A DNA stretch of 64,000 nucleotides from Bradyrhizobium sp. CCGB01 (GTDB lineage Bacteria; Pseudomonadota; Alphaproteobacteria; Rhizobiales; Xanthobacteraceae), in assembly GCF_024199795.1 (NCBI RefSeq), contig NZ_JANADK010000001.1:4402001-4466000 (forward strand), written 5' to 3'. The notes below the pieces were generated by a model, which saw nothing but the letters and a program-made list of their open reading frames with translations, had not been told where the DNA came from and did not search any database. The position numbers and the translations under genes were made by a program. Below, piece after piece: positions 18,733 to 28,330 of this stretch. Each line of letters starts with the position of its first letter. Position 1 is the first letter of the stretch.

Positions 18733-19833
18733 CTAGTCTTGGCCACTTGGTAACGCTATCATTTTGTTCGGCGCGCCCGCGCCCGATGCGGCCGGCCTGC
18801 TTTCCGAACGCCGCGACGACGAGCTTTGCCGCTCGATCACCTTGAAGCCGAGATCGAGCACCGGCTGCTCCGGGCGCCGTCCGTCGATCGCTTCGATCAG
18901 CATGGTGGCGGCCGTGTTGCCCATCTCGTAGCGGTTGGTGCGCACGCTGGTGAGGGTAGGGACGGCGGAGGCCATGAATTCGAGGTCGTTGAATCCGACG
19001 ATCGCGATCTGCTCGGGGACAGCGATCTCCCGGCGCCGGCATTCGAACAGCACCCCGAGCGCGAGGTCGTCATTGGCGCAGAACACCGCATCGATGTCGG
19101 GCTCCCGCGCCAGCAGATCGGTGAACAGGGCGCCGCCGAGCGTCACCGAGGTCGGTGTCGCCGTCGTGACGACGAGGCGCTGCTCGAACAGTCCGGCGTC
19201 CTTCATGGCCGAGACATATCCGTCCAGCCGCCGCTGCACCCGCGGATCCATGCGCGCGCCGACGAAGCCGATCTTGCGATGGCCTTGCGCGAACAGGTGC
19301 GCAATCGCCGCGCGGGCTGCATCATAGTGTGAAAAGCCGATCATCATGTCGACCGGATTGGGCCCGATCTCCATGATCTGCACGATCGGGCAGTCGGCCG
19401 CCTCCAGCATCGCGCGCGATTCCGCGGTCTGGTCGATGCCGGTGACGATCAGTCCGGCCGGCTTCTGCGCGAGAAACAGGCGCAGCAGCTTCTCCTCCTG
19501 GAGAATACTGTAGCGTGTGTTGGACAACTGGATCGAGTACCGGCTGCCTTCGGAGGCGTCATAGATGCCGCGCAGCACGTCGGAAAACACGTTGTTGGTC
19601 AGTGACGGAATCAAGACACCGATCACTTCAGTGCGCTGCGAGGCCAGCGCCCGCGCCGCCAGGTTCGGCACATAGCCGAGCTCCTTGGCCGCGCTCTCGA
19701 CCCGCGTCCGCTTGGCGACCGACAGCGCCTCCGGATTGCGAAAGAACCGGGACGCCGTAATCGGGCTGACGCCGGCAAGCTCGGCAACTTCCGCCAGCCG
19801 GATTTTACCTGACTTGGTGCGTTTTCGACCCAT
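18733..19833 (-). CDS. LacI/GntR-type transcriptional regulator
   Basis: The 366-residue protein has the LacI helix-turn-helix at its N-terminus (RLAEVAELAGVSPITASRFF) and the hinge helix (VPNLAARALASQ). A periplasmic-binding-like effector domain follows, opening VIGVLIPSLTNNVFSDVLRG. The sequence style resembles the gluconate-type subgroup. It sits between the dehydratase/SDR genes and the divergent ABC importer. Matching operator-like sites occur on both sides of it, so I infer it represses both arms and is relieved by a sugar or sugar acid. Confidence 0.9.
   Translation of the reverse strand: MGRKRTKSGKIRLAEVAELAGVSPITASRFFRNPEALSVAKRTRVESAAKELGYVPNLAARALASQRTEVIGVLIPSLTNNVFSDVLRGIYDASEGSRYSIQLSNTRYSILQEEKLLRLFLAQKPAGLIVTGIDQTAESRAMLEAADCPIVQIMEIGPNPVDMMIGFSHYDAARAAIAHLFAQGHRKIGFVGARMDPRVQRRLDGYVSAMKDAGLFEQRLVVTTATPTSVTLGGALFTDLLAREPDIDAVFCANDDLALGVLFECRRREIAVPEQIAIVGFNDLEFMASAVPTLTSVRTNRYEMGNTAATMLIEAIDGRRPEQPVLDLGFKVIERQSSSSRRSESRPAASGAGAPNKMIALPSGQD
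18748..18761 (-). promoter_or_regulatory. LacI-type operator upstream of the dehydratase operon
   Basis: On the minus strand the site reads TGATAGCGTTACCA. It agrees at 12 of 14 positions with the site at 19876-19889 and approaches the palindrome TGRTAGCGCTAYCA around a central CG, typical of LacI/GalR operators. It lies inside the last codons of the LacI-family gene and 138 bases upstream of the dehydratase start. It is thus placed to control that operon. Confidence 0.6.
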
Positions 19834-19875
19834 TTGCTGCTCTTAGCATAGCCACTGCCGCAAACAAAGGATCGT

Positions 19876-19889
19876 TGACAGCGCTACCA
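19876..19889 (+). promoter_or_regulatory. LacI-type operator in the divergent lacI-ABC region
   Basis: The site reads TGACAGCGCTACCA around a central GCGC. It matches 12 of 14 positions of the site at 18748-18761. It lies 43 bases upstream of the LacI-family start and 23 bases before the candidate -35 box of the ABC importer. It could therefore serve both autoregulation and importer control. Confidence 0.6.
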
Positions 19890-19911
19890 GCAACGACTAA
19901 CCAAAGACAAA

Positions 19912-19940
19912 TTGCCAAAACCGCACAAACTGCCGACAAT
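19912..19940 (+). promoter_or_regulatory. Candidate sigma-70 promoter of the sugar ABC operon
   Basis: TTGCCA (19912-19917, 5 of 6 to consensus) is followed after 17 bases by GACAAT (19935-19940, 4 of 6). The downstream leader runs about 90 bases to the importer ATP-binding gene, with GAGGAGGGAG before its ATG. Confidence 0.45.
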
Positions 19941-20035
19941 GTCGCCCTGTAAGATCGGGCTTCGTTCGGTGAAGTCTGAAAAAACAAGACGGTCGCGGCG
20001 CAAGAGGCGTCGTGGACTTTCGAGGAGGGAGCTAG

Positions 20036-21097
<1,062 letters not shown>

Positions 21098-21147
21098 CGA
21101 CGCCGAAGAACGACCCAATACAAATATAAAATTTAAGGGAGAGAACG

Positions 21148-22461
21148 ATGAGCGATTTCGACAGGCGTAGTGTGCTCAAAGCTGGCCTGGGCGGCGCAGC
21201 ACTGCTGGCCGGCCCGGGCATCGTCCCGGTCCGCGCGGCGGAGTGGACCAACACCCCCGAGCCGAACGCCTCTATTCGCGTGCTGCGCTGGAAGCAGTTC
21301 ATCCAGGCCGAATTCGACAAGTTCGCCGAGCAGACCAAGAAGTTTTCCGAGAAGACCGGCGTCAAGGTGAAGCTCGAGGCCGAAAGCTGGGAAGACATCC
21401 GCCCGAAGGCGGCGGTCGCCGCCAATGTCGGCGCCGGTCCGGACCTCATCATCGGCACGCTCGATGATCCCCACAAATTCCCGGAGAAGCTGATCGACGT
21501 GACCGACGTCGCCGACTACCTCGGCAAGCAGTATGGCGGCTGGTATCCGGTCGCCGAGAAGTACGGCAAGAAGGGCAATGGCTGGATCGCCATTCCGCAA
21601 GGTGCGACCGGCGGCTGCCTGAACTACCGCATCAGCCATGTGAAGGCCGCCGGCTTCGACGAATTCCCGAAGGACACCGCCGGCTTCCTCAAGCTGTGTC
21701 AGGCCCTGAAGAAGAACAACACGCCGGCCGGCTTCGCGCTCGGCCATGCCACGGGCGATGCCAATGGCTGGTGCCAGTGGGCGCTGTGGGCGTTCGGCGG
21801 CAAGGTCGTCAACGAGAAGAACGAGGTCGTGATCGACTCGCCCGAGACGATCGCCGCGCTCGAATACGTCAAGCAGCTCTACGAGACCTTCATCCCCGGC
21901 GTGCTGTCCTGGAACGACTCGAACAACAACAAGGCGTTCCTCAACGGCGAACTCAGCCTCACGCTGAACGGCATCTCGATCTGGACCGTCGGCAAGAACT
22001 CGACCGATCCGAAGCAGCAGGAGATCGCCAAGGACATGAACCACGCGCCGATGCCGATCGGCCCGGTTGGCGTGTCGACCGAGCAGCAGAACGTGCTGGT
22101 CTACTACGGTTACAAGCACTCGAAGTATCCGAAGGCGGTCAAGGAGTTCATCAAGTTCATGATGGACAAGGAGAACTACGACGCCTGGGAGGTCGCTTCC
22201 AACGGCTACGTGTCTCCGCCGCTGCCGGCCTACAACGACAACCCGGTGTGGACCTCGGACCCGAAGATCACCCCGTATCGCGACTGCCTGAAGCGCTGCC
22301 GCGACAACGGCTTTGCCGGCGATCTCGGCTATGCCTCCGCGGCGGTGATGGGCGACTTCGTCGTCGTCGACATGTTCGCCGAGGCGGCTTCGGGCTCGGC
22401 GACGCCGAAGCAGGCGGCCGCGCGCGCCGCCGAGCGCGCCAAGCGCTACTACCAGGTCTGA
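21148..22461 (+). CDS. Sugar ABC transporter substrate-binding protein (Tat-exported)
   Basis: This 437-residue extracellular solute-binding protein of the CUT1 class starts with a twin-arginine leader, DRRSVLKAGLGGAALLAGPG. Folded export through Tat is therefore likely. The mature part has the usual family-1 features (GTLDDPHKFPEKLIDVTD; WIAIPQGATGGCLNYR; FLNGELSLTLNGISIW). It delivers the ligand to the two permeases. A 12-bp stem hairpin follows the stop. Confidence 0.9.
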   Translation: MSDFDRRSVLKAGLGGAALLAGPGIVPVRAAEWTNTPEPNASIRVLRWKQFIQAEFDKFAEQTKKFSEKTGVKVKLEAESWEDIRPKAAVAANVGAGPDLIIGTLDDPHKFPEKLIDVTDVADYLGKQYGGWYPVAEKYGKKGNGWIAIPQGATGGCLNYRISHVKAAGFDEFPKDTAGFLKLCQALKKNNTPAGFALGHATGDANGWCQWALWAFGGKVVNEKNEVVIDSPETIAALEYVKQLYETFIPGVLSWNDSNNNKAFLNGELSLTLNGISIWTVGKNSTDPKQQEIAKDMNHAPMPIGPVGVSTEQQNVLVYYGYKHSKYPKAVKEFIKFMMDKENYDAWEVASNGYVSPPLPAYNDNPVWTSDPKITPYRDCLKRCRDNGFAGDLGYASAAVMGDFVVVDMFAEAASGSATPKQAAARAAERAKRYYQV

Positions 22462-22475
22462 TCAGCTCCAATCCC

Positions 22476-22503
22476 CGCGGCGTCCGGTTCGCCGGACGCC
22501 GCG
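22476..22503 (+). terminator. 12-bp hairpin with TTCG loop between binding protein and permease genes
   Basis: CGCGGCGTCCGG (22476-22487) and CCGGACGCCGCG (22492-22503) form a perfect 12-bp stem closed by the very stable tetraloop TTCG. It lies 14 bases after the binding-protein stop. There is only a weak pyrimidine run after it. It probably protects the upstream mRNA end or attenuates transcription, so that binding protein exceeds permease. Confidence 0.75.
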
Positions 22504-22528
22504 ACTCTTCTTTCGAGGGAAGTCCGAC

Positions 22529-23476
22529 ATGGCAGTCATGGCCGAGTCCGCCGCCGCGCAGGTCAAGCGCAGTAGCCTGTGGACCAGAGCATTCGAGAGC
22601 CGGAATTTTCTCGGCGCGATGTTCATGGTGCCGGCAATCGCCATCCTCATCCTGTTTCTGGCCTACCCGTTGGCGTTGGGCTTTTGGCTCGGCATGACCG
22701 ACACGAAGATCGGCGGGGCTGGGCGCTATATCGGTTTTGCGAACTTCGTCTCGCTCTCGAAGGACTCGGTGTTCTGGCTGTCGGTGTTCAACACCATCTT
22801 CTACACGGTGTTCGCGAGCGTCGTGAAATTCGCGATCGGACTTTACCTGGCGCTGTTGCTCAACGAGCGGCTGCCGTTCAAGTCGATGATCCGCGCCATC
22901 GTGCTGCTGCCCTTCGTGGTGCCGACGGTGCTGTCCGCGATCGCGTTCTGGTGGATCTATGACAGCCAGTTCTCGATCATCTCCTGGGTGCTGATCAAGG
23001 CGGGCCTGATCACGCGCTACATCGATTTCCTCGGCGATCCCTGGAATGCGCGCTGGTCGGTCATAGCTGCCAATATCTGGCGCGGCGTACCCTTCGTGGC
23101 GATCACGCTGCTGGCGGGCCTCCAGACCATCTCGCCCTCGCTCTACGAGGCCGCCAATCTCGACGGCGCCACCAACATGCAGCGCTTCCGCCACATCACG
23201 CTGCCGATGCTGTCGCCGATCATCGCGGTGGTGATGACGTTCTCGGTGCTGATGACGTTCACCGACTTCCAGCTGATCTACACCATCACACGGGGCGGGC
23301 CGATCAATGCCACGCATCTGATGGCGACACTGTCGTTCCAGCGCGCCATCACCGGCGGCAATCTCGGTGAGGGCGCGGCGATCTCGAACGCGATGATTCC
23401 GTTCCTGGTCGCGGCGATCCTGCTCAGCTTCTTCGGGCTTCAGCGCTCTCGCTGGCAACAGGGCGGGAGGGACTGA
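22529..23476 (+). CDS. Sugar ABC transporter permease 1 (MalF type)
   Basis: The 315-residue protein has six predicted membrane spans, the first at FMVPAIAILILFLAYPLALG. The permease EAA motif is YEAANLDGATNMQRFRHITL. It pairs with the next permease to form the CUT1 channel. Its stop is 2 bases from the next start. A second in-frame ATG lies four codons after the ATG at 22529. Confidence 0.92.
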   Translation: MAVMAESAAAQVKRSSLWTRAFESRNFLGAMFMVPAIAILILFLAYPLALGFWLGMTDTKIGGAGRYIGFANFVSLSKDSVFWLSVFNTIFYTVFASVVKFAIGLYLALLLNERLPFKSMIRAIVLLPFVVPTVLSAIAFWWIYDSQFSIISWVLIKAGLITRYIDFLGDPWNARWSVIAANIWRGVPFVAITLLAGLQTISPSLYEAANLDGATNMQRFRHITLPMLSPIIAVVMTFSVLMTFTDFQLIYTITRGGPINATHLMATLSFQRAITGGNLGEGAAISNAMIPFLVAAILLSFFGLQRSRWQQGGRD

Positions 23477-23478
23477 CC

Positions 23479-24354
23479 ATGGCCACCGTGGACGACCAAA
23501 GCGTCGGAATGGACTACCTCGAGAGCTTCCCGCGGAAGTTTCTCCGCGTCTACCTTCCGCTCGGCCTGATCATCTTCTTCCTGCTGTTCCCGTTCTACTG
23601 GATGGCGGTCGCGACGTTCAAGCCGGACGCGGAGATGTACGACTACGAGAAGTACAATCCGTTCTGGATCGTGAATCCGACACTGGAGCACATCAAGAAG
23701 CTGATCGTCGAAACCGACTATCCGCTCTGGATGTGGAACACCGTGATCGTGTCGGTGTCCTCCACCTTCATCTCGCTGTTTGCCAGCGTCTGCGCCGCTT
23801 ATGCGATCGAACGTCTGCGCTACAAGGGCTCGCGCTATGTCGGCCTTGCGATCTTTCTCGGCTATCTCGTGCCGCCCTCGATCCTGTTCATTCCGCTGGC
23901 GGCGATCGTGTTCCAGCTTGGCCTGTTCGACGGCAATCTGGCGCTGATCCTGACTTATCCGACCTTCCTGATCCCGTTCTGCACCTGGCTCCTGATGGGC
24001 TATTTCCGCACCATTCCCTACGAGCTCGAGGAATGCGCGCTGATCGACGGTGCGACGCGGCTCCAGATCCTGGTTAAGATCACGCTGCCGCTGTCGCTCC
24101 CGGGGGTGATCTCCGCCGGTATCTTCGCCTTCACGTTGTCCTGGAACGAGTTCATCTACGCGCTGACCTTCATCTCCTCGTCGGAGAACAAGACGATTCC
24201 CGTCGGCGCCATCACCGAGCTCGTCAGCGGCGACGTCTACCATTGGGGCGCGCTGATGGCGGCGGCCCTGACCGGCTCGGTCCCCGTAGTTATCCTTTAT
24301 TCCTTCTTCGTAGAGTACTATGTGTCGGCGATGACCGGCGCCGTGAAGGAATGA
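23479..24354 (+). CDS. Sugar ABC transporter permease 2 (MalG type)
   Basis: This 291-residue permease has six spans and the EAA loop LEECALIDGATRLQILVKIT. The MalG-like C-terminal part is VPVVILYSFFVEYYVSAMTG. It completes the importer. It starts 2 bases after permease 1 and is followed by a hairpin-containing 79-base gap before the DenD-like gene. Confidence 0.92.
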   Translation: MATVDDQSVGMDYLESFPRKFLRVYLPLGLIIFFLLFPFYWMAVATFKPDAEMYDYEKYNPFWIVNPTLEHIKKLIVETDYPLWMWNTVIVSVSSTFISLFASVCAAYAIERLRYKGSRYVGLAIFLGYLVPPSILFIPLAAIVFQLGLFDGNLALILTYPTFLIPFCTWLLMGYFRTIPYELEECALIDGATRLQILVKITLPLSLPGVISAGIFAFTLSWNEFIYALTFISSSENKTIPVGAITELVSGDVYHWGALMAAALTGSVPVVILYSFFVEYYVSAMTGAVKE

Positions 24355-24372
24355 TCGCGGGGCCTGCCTCGA

Positions 24373-24409
24373 GAGCGCACCAGGAGAACGCCCCAAGGGC
24401 GGTGCGCTC
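24373..24409 (+). terminator. Intercistronic hairpin after the permease genes
   Basis: GAGCGCACC (24373-24381) pairs perfectly with GGTGCGCTC (24401-24409). The 19-base loop can fold further through GCCCC/GGGC. No T-run follows, so it is more likely an mRNA-processing or attenuation hairpin than a full terminator. Confidence 0.5.
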
Positions 24410-24433
24410 CGGCCAATAAGAAGGAGTAGGCTC

Positions 24434-25420
24434 TTGCACATTCTGGTTCTGGGCGCCGCCGGCATGGTCGGCCGCAAATTGTGTGAACGGCTGTTGCGCG
24501 ACGGCCGGCTCGGCAAGAGCGATGTCACCAAGCTGACCATGCATGATGTGGTCGAGCCGAAGAAGCCGGAGAAGGCCGGTTTCGCCGTCGAGACCGTCTC
24601 GGGCGATTTCGCCGTCCCTGGCGCTGCCGAGAAGCTGATCGCCGGCCGTCCCGACGTGATCTTCCATCTCGCCGCGATCGTCTCGGGTGAAGCCGAGCTC
24701 GATTTCGACAAGGGCTACCGCATCAACCTCGACGGCACGCGGATGCTGCTCGACGCGATCCGCCTTGTCGGCGGCGGCTACAAGCCGCGCGTGGTGTTCA
24801 CGTCCTCGATCGCGGTGTTCGGCGCGCCGTTCCCGGATGCGATCGGCGACGAGTTCTTCCACACCCCGCTGCTCAGCTACGGCACCCAGAAGGCGATCGG
24901 CGAATTGCTGCTCGCCGATTATTCGCGCCGCGGCTTCCTCGACGGCATCGGCATTCGCCTGCCGACCATCTGCATCCGGCCCGGCCTGCCCAACAAGGCG
25001 GCATCGGGCTTCTTCTCCAACATCCTGCGCGAGCCGCTGGCCGGCAAGGAAGCGGTGCTCCCGGTTTCCGAGGACGTCCGCCACTGGCACGCTACGCCGC
25101 GCTCCGCCGTCGGCTTCCTGCTGCATGCCGGCACCATGGACCTCGCGACCGTCGGCCCGCGCCGCAATCTGACCATGCCGGGCCTGTCGGCAACGGTCGG
25201 CGAGCAGATCGCGGCGCTCAAGCGTGTCGCGGGCGAAAAGGTCGCCGCCCGCATCAAGCGCGAGCCCGATCCCTTCATCGTCGGCATCGTCGGCGGCTGG
25301 CCGCGCAACTTCAATGCCAAGCGGTCGCTGGAGCTCGGCTTCACCACCGCCGAGAAGACCTTCGACGACATCATCCGCATTCACATCGAAGACGAGCTCG
25401 GCGGCAATTTCGTCGCCTGA
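24434..25420 (+). CDS. denD: D-erythronate dehydrogenase-like extended SDR
   Basis: The start is a TTG at 24434, supported by AAGGAG seven bases before it and by immediate entry into the Rossmann motif (HILVLGAAGMVGRKL). The 328-residue protein has the extended-SDR active site YGTQK and the family-typical RLPTICIRPG and EDVRHWHATPRSAVG. This is the DenD group, NAD-dependent oxidation of D-erythronate at C2. The OtnI/OtnK/OtnC partners of the erythronate pathway are absent here, so another sugar acid is possible. Confidence 0.82.
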   Translation: MHILVLGAAGMVGRKLCERLLRDGRLGKSDVTKLTMHDVVEPKKPEKAGFAVETVSGDFAVPGAAEKLIAGRPDVIFHLAAIVSGEAELDFDKGYRINLDGTRMLLDAIRLVGGGYKPRVVFTSSIAVFGAPFPDAIGDEFFHTPLLSYGTQKAIGELLLADYSRRGFLDGIGIRLPTICIRPGLPNKAASGFFSNILREPLAGKEAVLPVSEDVRHWHATPRSAVGFLLHAGTMDLATVGPRRNLTMPGLSATVGEQIAALKRVAGEKVAARIKREPDPFIVGIVGGWPRNFNAKRSLELGFTTAEKTFDDIIRIHIEDELGGNFVA

Positions 25421-25443
25421 TCTCTGACTGAGCGGGTAAAGTG

Positions 25444-26430
25444 ATGGCGAGCGTTGCTTGCATCGGCGAATGCATGGTCGAGCTCCGGCAGGCCCAAGGA
25501 GGACAGTCCGCCGGACCGTCCAGCGGGCAAGGGCAGGGCGGCGGCCTGTATTCGCGCGGCTTCGGCGGCGACACCCTCAACACGGCGGTGTATCTGGCGC
25601 GGCTCGAGGTCAAGGTCGATTATCTCACCGCGCTCGGCGACGACGCCTTGAGCGATGAGATGATCGGGGCCTGGAATGCGGAGGGCGTCGGGACCCGCCG
25701 CGTCGCGCGGCTGCCGGGCAAGCTGCCCGGCCTCTACATGATCCAGACGGATGCGAAGGGCGAGCGCCAGTTCTTCCACTGGCGCGACAGCGCGGCGGCG
25801 CGTCAGCTCATGAGCCTGCCGGAGACGGACGAGCTGCTCAACTCGCTGATGAGCTACGACATCGTCTATCTCTCCGCGATCACGCTCTCGATCTACGATG
25901 CGCCCGGGCGCGAGCGTCTGTTCGCGGCGATCAAGCGCGCGCGCCTGCTCGGCACGCGCTTCGTGTTCGACACCAATTTTCGCGCACGCGGATGGCCGGA
26001 CCGCGACGTCGCGCGCGAGGTGTTTGCCGCGGCCTTCGCCGCTGCCGACATCGTGCTGACCTCGACCGAGGATCTGCTCGCGCTCCATCCCGGCGAGAGC
26101 CACGACCAACTGATGGCGCGCATCCCCACGCCCGAGCTGGTGTTCCGGCTGGCAGAGCCCGTCAGCCTGCTGCGCTTCCCCGGCGGGACCAGCGAGGTCC
26201 GGGCCGAGCCCATGACCAAGCCGGTCGTCGACACCACGGCGGCCGGCGACAGCTTTGCCGCGGCCTATATCGCGGCCCGGCTCGGCGGCTCAGATCCGAT
26301 CGAGGCGGCCCAGGCCGGGCATCGCCTCGCCAGCCTCGTGATCTGCTATCCCGGCGCCATCATTCCGGGCTATGCCATGCCACCGAAGAAGCGGCACCGG
26401 CCGGCGAGTTCTCGCCAGGCGACCAAGTGA
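25444..26430 (+). CDS. PfkB-family sugar kinase, 2-keto-3-deoxygluconate kinase-like
   Basis: The ATG at 25444 gives 328 residues; a GTG just before it (25441) is also possible. The N-terminal substrate motif is GGDTLNTAVYLARL and the PfkB catalytic signature is DTTAAGDSFAAAYIA, with the catalytic Asp in AAGDS. KdgK enzymes phosphorylate 2-keto-3-deoxygluconate to KDPG. The next gene is a KDPG-type aldolase 13 bases away, which supports this role. Confidence 0.82.
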   Translation: MASVACIGECMVELRQAQGGQSAGPSSGQGQGGGLYSRGFGGDTLNTAVYLARLEVKVDYLTALGDDALSDEMIGAWNAEGVGTRRVARLPGKLPGLYMIQTDAKGERQFFHWRDSAAARQLMSLPETDELLNSLMSYDIVYLSAITLSIYDAPGRERLFAAIKRARLLGTRFVFDTNFRARGWPDRDVAREVFAAAFAAADIVLTSTEDLLALHPGESHDQLMARIPTPELVFRLAEPVSLLRFPGGTSEVRAEPMTKPVVDTTAAGDSFAAAYIAARLGGSDPIEAAQAGHRLASLVICYPGAIIPGYAMPPKKRHRPASSRQATK

Positions 26431-26443
26431 AACGAAAGCCAAG

Positions 26444-27094
26444 ATGACCACGACCGCCCAACAGAACCACCTCGCCGCGCTGTTCAAGGCCGCGACCGTC
26501 ATTCCCGTGCTCACCATCGAGCGTATCCAGGATGCCGTGCCGCTGGCGCGTGCGCTGGTCGCCGGCGGCGTCCGCACGCTGGAGGTGACCATGCGCACCC
26601 CCGTTGCGATCGAGGCGGCGCGGGCGATGATGGCCGAAGTCCCCGAGGCGGTGGTCGGCATCGGCACGATTCTCAATCCGGCCGACTTCACCCGCGTCGA
26701 GAAGCTCGGCGTCGCGTTCGGCATCAGCCCGGGCCTGACCCCCGATCTCCTGAAGGCTGCGGCCCACAGCTCCTTGCCGTTCGCGCCGGGCATTGCCACG
26801 GCGTCCGAGCTGATGATGGCGCTGTCCTACGGCCTCGACGTCGCAAAATTCTTCCCGGCCGAGCAGGCGGGCGGCATCAAGGGCCTGCGCGCCCTTGGCG
26901 GGCCGTTCCCGAACGTGCGGTTCTGCCCGACCGGCGGCATTGGCGAGGCCAATGCGGGGACCTGGCTCGCCGAGCCCAATGTCGTCGCGGTCGGCGGTTC
27001 CTGGCTATGCCCGACGGCGGAGATCAAGGCCGGGAACTGGGCCGGCATAACTGCCATCTGCCAGCGCACCCTTCAGGCCCTTAAACCTGCGTGA
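26444..27094 (+). CDS. eda: KDPG/KHG aldolase
   Basis: The ATG at 26444 (MTTTAQQNHLAALF) gives 216 residues, the usual length. The upstream extension of the frame lies in the kinase gene. Class I aldolase hallmarks are visible: EVTMRTP (Glu base), the Schiff-base lysine in DVAKFFPAEQAGG, and CPTGGIG. It splits 2-keto-3-deoxy-6-phosphogluconate into pyruvate and glyceraldehyde-3-phosphate. With the kinase it forms the lower, Entner-Doudoroff-like branch of this region. Confidence 0.92.
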   Translation: MTTTAQQNHLAALFKAATVIPVLTIERIQDAVPLARALVAGGVRTLEVTMRTPVAIEAARAMMAEVPEAVVGIGTILNPADFTRVEKLGVAFGISPGLTPDLLKAAAHSSLPFAPGIATASELMMALSYGLDVAKFFPAEQAGGIKGLRALGGPFPNVRFCPTGGIGEANAGTWLAEPNVVAVGGSWLCPTAEIKAGNWAGITAICQRTLQALKPA

Positions 27095-27144
27095 AGTCTT
27101 GCCATCCCTGGGCTAAGACTTAGCTCAGTACGAGATACCCAGGG
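27094..27144 (+). promoter_or_regulatory. Possible leader pseudoknot over the thiolase ribosome-binding site
   Basis: AAGTCTT (27094-27100) pairs perfectly with AAGACTT (27115-27121). CCCTGGG (27106-27112), inside that loop, pairs with CCCAGGG (27138-27144), which runs into the ribosome-binding sequence GGGAGAAGAGACC. The interleaved order is that of an H-type pseudoknot or of two competing hairpins. Function is unproven. Confidence 0.35.
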
Positions 27145-27154
27145 AGAAGAGACC

Positions 27155-28324
27155 ATGACCGCCAGCATCGTCGGATGGGCGCATACGCCGTTCGGCAAGT
27201 TCGACACCGAAACCGTCGAAAGCCTCGTCACCCGCGTTGCCAACGAGGCGCTGGCGGATGCCGGCATCTCGGCTGGCGACGTCGACGAGATCGTGCTCGG
27301 CCATTTCAACGCCGGCTTCTCGCCGCAGGATTTTACCGCCTCGCTGGTGCTCCAGGCCGACCCGAAGCTGCGCTTCAAGCCGGCCACCCGGGTCGAGAAC
27401 GCCTGCGCGACCGGGTCGGCGGCCGTACACCAGGGCCTGCGCGCGATCGCCGCAGGCGCGGCCAAGATCGTGCTGGTCGTAGGTGTCGAGCAGATGACGC
27501 GCACGCCGGGGCCGGAGATCGGCAAGAACCTGCTCAAGGCGTCCTATCTGCCGGAGGACGGTGACACCGTCGGCGGCTTCGCCGGCGTGTTCGGCAAGAT
27601 CGCCAGCTCCTACTTCCAGAAATATGGCGACCAGTCCGATGCGCTGGCGCTGATTGCCGCCAAGAACCACAAGAACGGCGTGGCCAACCCCTTCGCCCAG
27701 ATGCGCAAGGACTTTGGCTTCGACTTCTGCCGCGCCGAGAGCGAGAAGAACCCTTACGTCGCCGGTCCCCTGAAGCGCACCGACTGCTCGCTCGTCTCCG
27801 ACGGCGCGGCGGCGCTGGTGCTGGCCGATGCCGAGACCGCCAAGGGCATGAGCAAGTCGATCGGCTTCCGCGCCACCGCGCATGCCCAGGACTTCCTGCC
27901 GATGTCCAAGCGCGACATCCTCCAGTTCGAGGGCTGCACTATCGCCTGGCAGCGCGCGCTGGAGCAGGCGGGCGTGGCGCTCAGCGATCTCTCCTTCGTC
28001 GAGACCCATGACTGCTTCACGGTCGCCGAGCTGATCGAATACGAAGCGATGGGCCTGACGCCGAGGGGGCAGGGCGCCCGCGCCATCAAGGAAGGCTGGA
28101 CGCTCAAGGACGGCAAGCTGCCGGTCAATCCGTCCGGCGGCCTGAAGGCCAAGGGCCACCCGATCGGCGCCACCGGCGTCTCCATGCACGTGATGACCGC
28201 GATGCAGCTCGCCGGGCAGGCGCCCGAGGGCATGCAGCTCAAGAACGCGAAGCTCGGCGGCATCTTCAACATGGGCGGCGCCGCCGTTGCCAACTACGTT
28301 TCCGTGCTGGAGCCGCTGAAGTAA
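27155..28324 (+). CDS. Acetyl-CoA acetyltransferase / thiolase family
   Basis: The 389-residue thiolase has the acyl-accepting cysteine C84 (ENACATGSAA). The conserved histidine motif is SGGLKAKGHPIGATG, and the glycine-rich C-terminus is NMGGAAVANY. It is of the SCP2/acetyl-CoA acetyltransferase branch rather than the FadA branch, so it joins or cleaves acyl-CoA with an undefined chain. It has a GGGAGAAGAG ribosome-binding site and is followed by a strong terminator. It lies 60 bases after eda but has no obvious functional tie to the sugar genes. Confidence 0.88.
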   Translation: MTASIVGWAHTPFGKFDTETVESLVTRVANEALADAGISAGDVDEIVLGHFNAGFSPQDFTASLVLQADPKLRFKPATRVENACATGSAAVHQGLRAIAAGAAKIVLVVGVEQMTRTPGPEIGKNLLKASYLPEDGDTVGGFAGVFGKIASSYFQKYGDQSDALALIAAKNHKNGVANPFAQMRKDFGFDFCRAESEKNPYVAGPLKRTDCSLVSDGAAALVLADAETAKGMSKSIGFRATAHAQDFLPMSKRDILQFEGCTIAWQRALEQAGVALSDLSFVETHDCFTVAELIEYEAMGLTPRGQGARAIKEGWTLKDGKLPVNPSGGLKAKGHPIGATGVSMHVMTAMQLAGQAPEGMQLKNAKLGGIFNMGGAAVANYVSVLEPLK

Positions 28325-28330
28325 TCTCTC

